Source: Eleusine coracana subsp. coracana (lineage: Eukaryota; Streptophyta; Magnoliopsida; Poales; Poaceae). From it: a DNA stretch of 64,000 bases. The translations under genes were made by a program, and so were the position numbers. The DNA lies in assembly GCA_032690845.1 (NCBI GenBank), contig CM064424.1, positions 43,971,511 to 44,035,510 of the forward strand, given 5' to 3'. Each line of letters opens with the position of its first letter. Within the stretch, counting starts at the first letter, position 1. Below, piece after piece: positions 55,482 to 64,000 of this stretch. The notes beneath the pieces are model-generated. The model was not told the DNA's origin. It made no database searches and saw only the letters and a program-made list of their open reading frames with translations.

Positions 55482-58400
55482 TCAGAACTGTTCTCTCCCG
55501 CTTGATTCCTGGAAGAACAAATCAATTTCACGACGGAGCTTCTGCTGCTCCGTTTGAATAGTACCCAAGTCTGCACTCTGATCCAGCATCAGGTCATGGA
55601 GCAATGCAAGCATGCCATCCGTGCTTCTCACCATCTTTTTGACCTTTGGCTCTGACAATTGGGCCTTAGAACTTCCCTCATAAATCTGTCTTCTACACAC
55701 CTGCAGCATTAGATACAAGTTAGCTGGAGTGCCTGACAGTTCATCAGCAATTTGATCAAGCACTTCAGAAATAGAACAAATCTCGGCATGGGTTCTCTTT
55801 TCAGAACTAAATACAAGCTGTATTCCCAGAACGTAGCAATATCGAATCAAATCAAATACATTACAACCGGGTCTCAAAATAAACTGTAGATGTAATCCTG
55901 CCAGGCTACTTGTATGATTGTACAATTGTCAATTACATGTTCCATATGTTGTACGATTATGAAGAGAAGCGGTACAAACCTGGAACAAGTTATGTAGAAC
56001 AGCAATGTGATCTTGACTAAGAAATTTCCTAGCCATGAGCTCACCAAAAAGAATGACAATTTCTGGAGTAACAATCCTAGGAGAAAGATTAGCAACAACA
56101 CCAGAAATCAAATGATTATCAAACAATGATGTTAGCCAATCTGGTACGTGGGTCAGTTTGAGCAATGAAACAGCTAATTTCGCTGCAAACTTCTGCTTAT
56201 TAGTGAAATATTTGGACGTCAAACCAGGAGAAGTCAAGGAAACGGCAAATTCCTCCATTATTAGCCTAAACCATTTAGATTCTCTGACCACCATATTCTC
56301 TTGCATCCCAAATTTCTCCCAACCCAAAATCAAAGAGAGGCAGGCACCACAATTATCAGCAACTTTACTGTCCTCACTGAAGACTAAACCCTCTATTACT
56401 GCAATAACTGATTTAAGATATTTCACAGAGCATTGTAACTCAGCATTAAGAGAAATTCTCTTATCTGAAATTCTGGTGAGCAACTCCAGCAGGCATTGTG
56501 AAGCAATAAGTTTAACTGAAGATGGACCAAAGTGCATGAGACGACATAAATCATGGCATGGAATGCCAAGGACAGAAAAAGACTGGGTGTCATTTGAATG
56601 CTGAAGGAATTCCTGCCAGTCAATACTTACGTCTAGAATGACATGCAAACTGCAGAATCAAAGTGTTATTAGTGCATTCTGAAGCTAAAAACAATGCATC
56701 ATATGCAAATACCAGCTGCGTACCTTCTTAGAGAGAAAAACACCAATAGAAGTATAAGAATAAGGAATTCTCCAAAGGCTGTCTCCTGATTGTATTGAAA
56801 TAAAGATGGACCTTTTGCACAAGCTTCATGTACCATAAAATCCGTTAATGAGACCAATGAAGTGTTCAAGATAATGGCTTTTGCAGGCTCAATAAGATTT
56901 TTGTTTGCTGAATGATGCAAAATAAGGGATAATACCCCAATCAATATCTTGTGTTCATGATCATTAGATGTATAATCGATACCAGAACCGATAAACTCCA
57001 ATAACTGCAAATAAGTGGCTTCTGGATTAGAAAAATTATAAATTTAACTAGTAACAAACAAGACGAAATACTGTCTATTGGTTCTGTTTGGAATTATGGA
57101 GGTACCGGAACTGACATTGGATCCCTGGTTCAGAAGTCCTAATTCAGATAATATATTCTTAAAATACTAGTTATCAACTGACTCTTTCTATAATTTCAGA
57201 TTCATTGAAACTGATATGGGACCTCTGGTATAGAAATCCTAACTAGGGCTCCGTTTGAAATACTACAAATTGACTTCAGTCAGAAATATTCACAAGTTGA
57301 GAAGGTTAAAAAAGCAAAATATATCATCAGACACACCTTCATAAGATATCACCACATAAAACTATAAGGTATCAGCCAAAGAATATTTGAAGAAATGTGA
57401 TTAAAATTAGCTCCACTGGACAGCTCACATAGACAGAAGAAGAGTACCTTCACAGTAAGAGCAAGCCATTCATCTTCCTGAGAAAATGTAAATGCACTTG
57501 GTGAATATAAAATGTTAAAGATCAAACAGGAACAAACTGTTTTGATCTTTGAAGTATATGGTGAGCAATATATGCCATGGAGTGTGTCGACAATACCACA
57601 TGATATAAACTGATCAGAAGCACAAGGATAGATCATCAGGATTTCAGCAATAACATTGACCACTGAAATAGCCTCATCTTCTGTACCCTCATTTACAATC
57701 TGGTTCAGTAAGGACAGCAGAAGAAACGTGATGCTGGTTTCTCCAGAAAGTACTAGCTCTGCGACCATTTGTATGTCCACCAAATGACTGCTGTTTGAAA
57801 GCATGACTGTGTCGTCCTCACAGAAAATTTTACAAAAATTAAGCATATGAAAGGCAAGCATTTTCATAAGTTCTTGCTTCTGAAAGAGCCATTTTATTGC
57901 TGCTGGGTGAACTCGGATAACAAGCAGCTCCCAACGGTTACGTGCCATGACATGAAATAGAGTATCCTCGGCTTCTGGACTATGTGGAATACTGTGTCCA
58001 TAGGAAATGCCTCTTAGAAAGGCATAAAGATGGACCAGAAGCGTAAGCATAGCAGAATCATTAATTTCATAAGGGAAGTTTGCACTATTGAGGAGGATGT
58101 ATGTCTCAACAGAACCCAGAATTTGGTTGTCAGCAGCCAATCTGATTAGTTTAAACAATGACCATATTAAGAATCTTCTTTTATAAAATTTTGAATTGAA
58201 GATAGGAGCGGAGGGGTACCTTTCATTGTAGAATGAACAGGCATACAGTATAGCAAGAATACCACATTGGCACGATGCCAAGTTGAAGTCTTCTGAGCTA
58301 CACTGTTCGAGTAAATACATCAGTTCTGTAGGGTCTGACGGGAGATAAATGTATGCATCTCTAATCACTTCTCCGTAATTACAGCCCAAAACTCTGTCAA

Positions 58401-61400
58401 CAATTGAACTAGTGACTAGATATACTGCTGATTTTACATGATCGGTAGGAAATACGCCCATGAATCCAAATGACAAGCTAAACCATGATGATGATGCAAG
58501 AAGCTCAGCAAACTTGAACGACTTGTTGTCAGAGGTCCTTGATAAGACAATCTGGAAAATCTGAAGGATCCCAACCAATGTTTCTTCATCACTTCCATCA
58601 ACAACAGCATTTTCAAGCCAATGCAGTAGAAATGTTCCACATGTTGCAATAATGCTATCCTCCAGATCACTTTTGCCAGAAGTATGATCTTTCTTCCCTT
58701 CAAGGCAGAATATAAGTGCTTCTTTGAGAAGACTAAGAGAATGTGGAACCAGGAGCATCAAATCATATCCCTGTGATATGGTTGAAGATATCGCATGTTT
58801 TGATGCTTCTTTAATAAGTAATGGCAACTTCTCAATATCATGAGCATGATGTGATTTCAGAATTTCTATTAATATTGAGCAAATAAGGATAAAGGTTTCA
58901 GAACTCATGCCAAGGTCACTGTTGCCATTCCTTCTCAAGACTGCAGTCAAAGCACAGGCTATCTGCTCTTCTTGGGTAAGGGAGAGGATACCAGAACAAT
59001 TCACCATGGAAATCCAAACAAGTCTTAAGATATGAGATTGCACTGGGTGAAATGGTATCTCTGCAACATAGTGAAGAACAGGAAGCAGTGTAGAAAGTCC
59101 GATGGCAAGCTTTTCTTTGAATTTCTCCTCTGATCTGGCTAAAAGTGATAGTACTTGAATAGATGAAATAATCAAAGAATCATTATTTCCTGAAGAATAT
59201 GTATAGCAGAGGTTAAACTTGGTAAACCTTCATAACTGAATGCATAATAGCTTTCAGAAAATAGTTCATGGCTGCATAAAAGGTCATCTCTCATACCTGA
59301 TAACCTGAGAACTTCAAATACGTAATCAGCGACGTTTTCATCAATCAATGTTTGAAGCAGAGCACAAATATTTGCATCAGATGATAGCAAATGAAAGATC
59401 AAATCCAATGCCCCGGTTTGAACATCTAGGTTAGTAGATAGCAGAGATCCTTTGATAGCTTCAGCGAACAGAACAGGAGAAGCATTTAGGGACATATAGT
59501 CTGTCTGCAAGGATTCTTCTGCTTCTATACAATTGATTAAACTCTGATCATTAAGCAGCAAAATGTCAAAGGGTCTCTTATTTGCTAAAGTGAGGAGCAA
59601 CGCTGCATAAGCACACACAAAAAAACAATATCATTAAAAAGTAGAGCATGAGTGAATGCAGATATTTTCAAAACTGACAATTTGTTTCTAACAATAGAAA
59701 ATAAAAACCTCAATTTTATTAGTGTAAATATCAAATTTGTTACCCCCTTTGGTATTTAATTGAAGCCATTAGGATAACTTGCTTAGATAGAAAATGAGCA
59801 TCATCAATTAAGTGCTAGAGAGAGTATTATTTTTAGGAATTTCGTCACTGCAAACAATATAAAGGTACTCAATCAACATTTTAACGCCTTTTCCTCCCTT
59901 GACAAACTCGTGCAGAAGTTTAAAGGAACTCCGAAGTATATAAGCTTCTAGCAGAAGCTCATTGCATTTATCATTTTTCTAAACTGAAACAGGAGAGCCC
60001 CCTACTTCATTCATATTTATATATGCTATATGCAGGATCTTTGGGTACCACTCTATGTTTCTCAACCTATGTGAATCCTGCCATATAGTATCTTTTTTGA
60101 ACCGGTCAGCCTTAATGGTGTGTACAGTGGAGGAAGCACACAGAAAAGTGACAAAGTTGTAGGTTTTGCAATCAAGCATCAAATTACCTAAGTTTTCTAC
60201 AACCGGTTTGTGCATCCTATCTCAATGTACATGTAAATTTTTGAAATTTACTCTCTTTTTCTAAATATTTGGAAAGCTCAGATGAAAACAATGCATATAT
60301 TTGTCACAACGAACTTCTGTAAAGCCCATGTACACATTGTGACAAAAACTAATGGTCAGAATTGTTTGTTGGATAACATGAAAGTTAAACATCAGGTATT
60401 TTTTACTGGATTGAGTACAAATTTATACATTACACAAGAACACTACATAATTATTTGAGAAAATGCATCCCTAGTACATCATTTCTTTTCACTTAGTAAT
60501 GTACACATACTCTGTTTATTTCTTAAAACGTCATTATTTAATAAAATAAAGAAAACTTATTTCTTAAATATCATTATCTATATCAATTGAAAAGAAAACA
60601 TACTGACCAACACAGTTCAGGCGAACAGCATCATTTTGAGTTTTGAGTAAGACTTCAAGAGAGAGTTGGAGCAAGCTTCTTCCAATCACTGAAAGGTCCA
60701 CATCTCCATTGTCACATATATCATCCCATGGGGTCGCATTTATTATCGAGAGTTTGTAGAGTACAAAGAGTATCTCTCCACGGATTTCATCACTGTATAG
60801 AGCAGGTTAAGGATGCTGCATACGAGGTACTTGAACAGGTTCTAACTAAACATCAAAATTCAATTCTGCTCACCTTGGCAGTCGTAGATCATTGACAAGG
60901 TTCAAGAAAAGAGAGAGTTTATCTCCAATATATGCTTCAGCATCTTTAGTAGAGTTCAGCAAGAGCCCCAAACAATGTAGCTGCACCAACATCAAAGAAA
61001 TATTCAGACATGAGTAAGTAGACAGTAGACACATTCAATAAAATTCAACAATATTGTTGCCACTACTTCAGCAAAAGTTACAAGAGAAATACCACAATGC
61101 CTCTCATCTTTAATGTATCCAATCTGCCTCAATTAAATAATGAGATAAAAGGACTATACACCACTTTAAATGGACAAAATGCAGTAGTAAAAAACCGCAG
61201 TGACGGTAACAGGGAAAGCAAGCTACACCAACGATCCGCAGCCACGCGCTACAACAAATTTTCCTAGTTAGTGATTGATATGTTTGCGTGAACTTGTTAT
61301 CCATTGCGATGTTCGTCCAGACTTCACAAAAATTCTGGGACTATCAATATATGTGGGTCGCCAATTTCCCATAATTGTATTCATATGCAGGCGAAGGCTT

Positions 61401-62049
61401 TAGTTTCAGAGATGTATAATGAGATGCCCAATTTTTCTGAAGTAAAACGTAAATATCCAATCCAGAAGACTGCAATTTACTAGGCAACCTACTCAGCACA
61501 GAATAAGACTTCGCTCGTCACACATATGTGCAGTACATGCAGAACTAGCACTAGTAAATTCTCGCCCTCGAATTTCCAGGTGTGGCAGAAAAATGTGAGT
61601 AGCAAAGGTGGCGCATGTACCGTGTGGAGGTGCTTGACGAGGGAGCCGGAGGAGAGGACTCGGGCGAGGCGGGCGACAAGCTCCGAGGCGGCTGGCGCGC
61701 CCACGGCGGCGGCGAGATCGGCCGCAAGGTCGCATGCCTGGGCAGCGAGCGCTGCGTCGCGTCGGGCGGCGGCGCCCGCAAGCGCCTCGGCGAGCGGGCC
61801 CGCGAGGAGGCGCGGGTGCGCGGCGCGGAGCGGGGCAAGGAAGGCCGGGTCGGCGAGCGCGAGGGAGAGGGTGGCGAGCGCGTGGGCGACGTGGTGGGAG
61901 GGGGCGGTGGCCGCGGAGGAGAGGAGCGCCGCCGCGCAGGAGAGGCAGACGCGGCCACCCGCCGAGGTCGGCAGCGAGTGCGACGCGCGGTGGCCCGCGC
62001 CGCACGGGTGCGGCGGCGCCGGCGCGGCGTCTTCGCCGTCGGATTCCAT
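55482..62049 (-). CDS. PRD1: PRD1 homolog, meiotic double-strand-break factor, nine exons, about 1,286 aa
   Basis: CDS exons, 5' to 3': 62049-61621, 60980-60874, 60792-60608, 59602-59297, 59189-58220, 58141-57448, 57004-56724, 56649-55980, 55700-55482. All eight introns are GT-AG and phases agree; 3,861 nt including TGA. The ATG at 62049 (MESDGEDAAP) is the first in frame after an upstream TGA. The N-terminus has a Cys/His pattern (HPCGAGHR..GGRVCLSC), followed by Ala/Leu-rich helices and long ARM/HEAT-like alpha-helical segments (for example LPVLHYVAEIPFHPVQSHILRL). Family knowledge: Arabidopsis PRD1 (about 1,330 aa, related to mouse MEI1) acts in meiocyte nuclei with SPO11-1, PRD2, PRD3 and DFO to form double-strand breaks. 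Exon 1 is very GC-rich, as in many grass genes. No disabling change seen; identification is from remembered similarity. Confidence 0.88.
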
Positions 62050-62714
62050 GTGGAGGGCGAGCGGGATGTTTATCGCGAGGTTTTTCACTTTCTGGCGCAC
62101 TTTGGCGGCGTAAATTCAAGAGAAATGGAGTACAGTATATGGTACGATTAGATTATGTTAATTTTGCAAGAAACTATGCTAGTCATTTATTATGTTAATT
62201 TATTAGTTTATGTTAATGATATCCCTAGAAGATATCATTTTAGCAATATATATTAGTGTCGCTTTGCAGAGATATTGTTCAATGTCATTGATGTGTTACC
62301 ATCATCAATAATCAATGTTTCAATATAGTCTTTTATAGTTTCGATATAGGCCCCTATATCTTTTGGAGATCGACGCCGCTAGGAGTTATGAATGTAAGTG
62401 AAACCAGAGTGATCAATTTGATTGTTCATAGTCCATTTGATGTTTGGTTTCTTGATTTTGTGGACCAGCTGCTATAAGATATGACAAATACATGTTTGAA
62501 AAATGGCATACACTCATGCAATATATGTTGAGATTGATGAAAATAGTAATGTTTTGGCCAAAATTTTACCCTGTAGCTTTTCTATAAGCATTTCGTAAAT
62601 TTCTATAGTATGCTATTTAAAATATTGATAATAATCATAAAAAATATTGTGATTGTAAATTGGACAAGAGTTTCTGATCTTTTGAAAGATTTAGTAAACT
62701 AGATTAAGTGAAGT
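62050..62714. other. Upstream region of PRD1
   Basis: AT-rich. No clear TATA box; CATATACTG on the minus strand (complement of about 62129-62137) is the closest, about 85 bp before the ATG. The 5' UTR is presumably short. No other gene seen. Confidence 0.4.
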
Positions 62715-63440
62715 TGATACACAAATCAATCCAACTTCTGAACGATACGTTCTGAACCACGTAGTCGTAGCACGACGTCTCCTCTTATTATCAGTCGGTG
62801 TTGGACGGTTGATCTCGGCAAGAAGGTTTATCATTGTTTGTAAATCAGTAACACAAGTATGAACAAAAAGGATGCAACCATATTTACAGATATATGATAA
62901 ATCTCACAAGTTAATGTCTCACAACTCGATAAAACAATAAAACATTTCTCAATGGAATAATCAAAGCAAGACCCCCAAACCCTAATAAAGGTGTCACGGC
63001 TATATATGCCCTAGGATCATGCAAGACCCCCTAAATGTAGCCCTAAGTGGATTCAATTCAAAACAGGGCCCAAAGGTTGAATACTGTGTTGCAATACGGG
63101 GACTGATTCTGAATGTTGACTTGTGTCGATGACTCCAACGACTCCATATGAATTTTGACATGAGGATGGTCCCGCTAGAAAGGTCTTATCGATATCTTTC
63201 TAGACATATATAGAACATCCTAACCGAGCACATAAATGTTCTGGGTGTCCGTTTGAGTGCGACCTACTCCTAAACTCTGAGTCAGTCTTGGTTTGGACGT
63301 CCTTACTAGCTCATAATGCCTCTAATCACCTCTCTAGCTATCTTATCATAATTCCTATGGTTTTTCACAATAACTAACTCATTTTGTAGCAATATATTTC
63401 CAAACCACATAAATAATATAAACAAGCTTGCCAGTAAATT
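62715..63440 (-). mobile_element. Diverged Tekay-type LTR, minus orientation
   Basis: The reverse complement follows the 52160 LTR in order: ATTATGATAAGATAGCTAGAGAGG..TGATTAGAGGCATTATGAG, then the GACTCAGAGTTTAGG segment, GGGTCTTGCATGATCCTAGGGC, TTATTAGGGTTTGGGGG and the AGGAGACGTCGTGCTACGAC region. It is considerably more diverged than the 48894 and 52160 copies. The terminal CA/TG cannot be placed exactly. Its promoter region (minus-strand CATATATAG, complement of 63000-63008) points toward PRD1. Confidence 0.65.
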
Positions 63441-64000
63441 CTATTGATGTGTGTCAGGACAAATATTATCAATGCATCCGTCAAAGTATTACCGCCTTGA
63501 TCGACCCCAACAGGTGGCGCCAGGCTCGTTTCGCCCCGCTTGACCCCCACGAAAGGAAACAAGCCTCTCTCGTCTCGCCTAACCCCCACTAGCAGGATTG
63601 AGCGCTCTTCACCTTGCCCAACCCCCCGCGAGCAGGGTCGAGCACCCGACCCTCATGGGGTCAAGCAAGTCCCACTTCACCTGACTTAGAGGCTAGGAGT
63701 TGAGTGCGTCTGTAATAAGGATAAGCACCCTTGCCCCGTGTCCATCATGATGACACATGCGCGTGCATGCACAGTGTCACTAATGTTGTGCATCGTTGTC
63801 TGGGATAAATATTGGCAGTGCCACGTGGCAATCGCTAACCCCATCTTTCCAAAAAAAAAACCAATAAGTAGCCGTATCAAGGAGCCGTAGTGGGCCAGAA
63901 GACTCCCGGACCATTACGGCACTCGGTCAACAAAGTCAACGGTCCTAAGTAAGGACTCAGCGCATTTCGCTTGGCCTAGCCATCATCGAGGAGGACGAGC
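63441..64000. other. Repeat-derived DNA with a 39-bp tandem repeat
   Basis: From 63501 to about 63650 four units of 39-40 bp occur, each of the form [TC]GACCCCCAC..GAGC..CTC..CGCC. After that only low-complexity DNA (A10 at 63850) is seen. No gene recognised. Confidence 0.5.

Noticed and set aside
59172..59296. Apparent frameshift in PRD1 between two overlapping frames near 59172
   Set aside because: A GT-AG intron (59296-59190, TCAG/GTATGA...TTCTTCAG/GA) explains it; splicing joins VLRLSG to NNDSLIISS in frame.
59979..60215. 78-codon minus-strand open frame within the PRD1 region
   Set aside because: It lies entirely inside intron 3 (59603-60607) and has no similarity or splice continuity with the exons.
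61493..62151. Several long open frames on both strands over 61493-62151
   Set aside because: They are by-products of the very GC-rich first exon of PRD1. Only the frame starting at 62049 on the minus strand joins the later exons in phase and matches the family.

Overview
The window looks like a chromosome segment from a grass (Poaceae, probably a panicoid such as a sorghum, millet or sugarcane relative). Three things point that way: the retrotransposon families (Sirevirus-type and other Copia, Athila-like and Tekay-like Gypsy, TTTGCCGAGTGTC-type CACTA ends), the strong GC gradient at the 5' end of the only gene, and that gene's close resemblance to cereal PRD1. There is one intact host gene in 64 kb. 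Almost everything else is nested, decaying transposable-element DNA.

Layout. 1-6024: non-coding 3' part of an LTR element with tandem arrays (59-bp and 128-bp periods) and its 3' LTR. 6025-6683: tail and LTR of a small Copia element. 6684-12931: a minus-strand Copia element (gag, PR, IN, RT, RNase H, 357-bp 5' LTR), interrupted in its integrase by a 1.5-kb solo LTR (8904-10413) with a GAGAC target duplication. 13026-15335: a 5'-truncated minus-strand L1-type LINE. 15417-26570: a complete but decayed minus-strand Athila-like Gypsy element with GTGGA duplications and an extra ORF after pol; a Tekay-like solo LTR (23466-24389, TGTTC duplication) sits inside its coding region. 27780-28230: a CACTA end fragment. 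28231-45300: a plus-strand Sirevirus-type Copia element with gag, pol and a third ORF. Comparing its two LTRs exposes a 586-bp TAA-flanked MITE in LTR1 and a 3.6-kb insertion in LTR2, and an inverted solo LTR lies in its 3' region. 45301-46115: a non-autonomous DNA element, cut by another solo LTR (46116-47850, CCCCC duplication). 48894-53060: a short Tekay-related element with two 901-bp LTRs, a CCCGG duplication and a 504-codon uninterrupted reading frame. 53300-55350: a MITE carrying a SINE, a Copia pol-LTR relic, and a 32-nt poly-C run.

The host gene (55482-62049, minus) is a homolog of PRD1 (PUTATIVE RECOMBINATION INITIATION DEFECTS 1), the plant relative of animal MEI1, needed to form meiotic DNA double-strand breaks. 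I resolve nine exons whose junctions all keep frame, giving about 1,286 residues with no disabling change. It is flanked on both sides by LTR material.

The most striking unexplained signal is a 16-bp palindrome (TGCGCCGATCGGCGCA and near variants) that recurs as pairs 20-21 bp apart throughout the Athila-like element, in LTRs, untranslated spacers and open reading frames, and again in the 8904 solo LTR. The unrelated Sirevirus element carries a different palindrome (TCGGACnnGTCCGA type) in the same dispersed fashion, and a third LTR family a further one (GGACCGTCCGG type).
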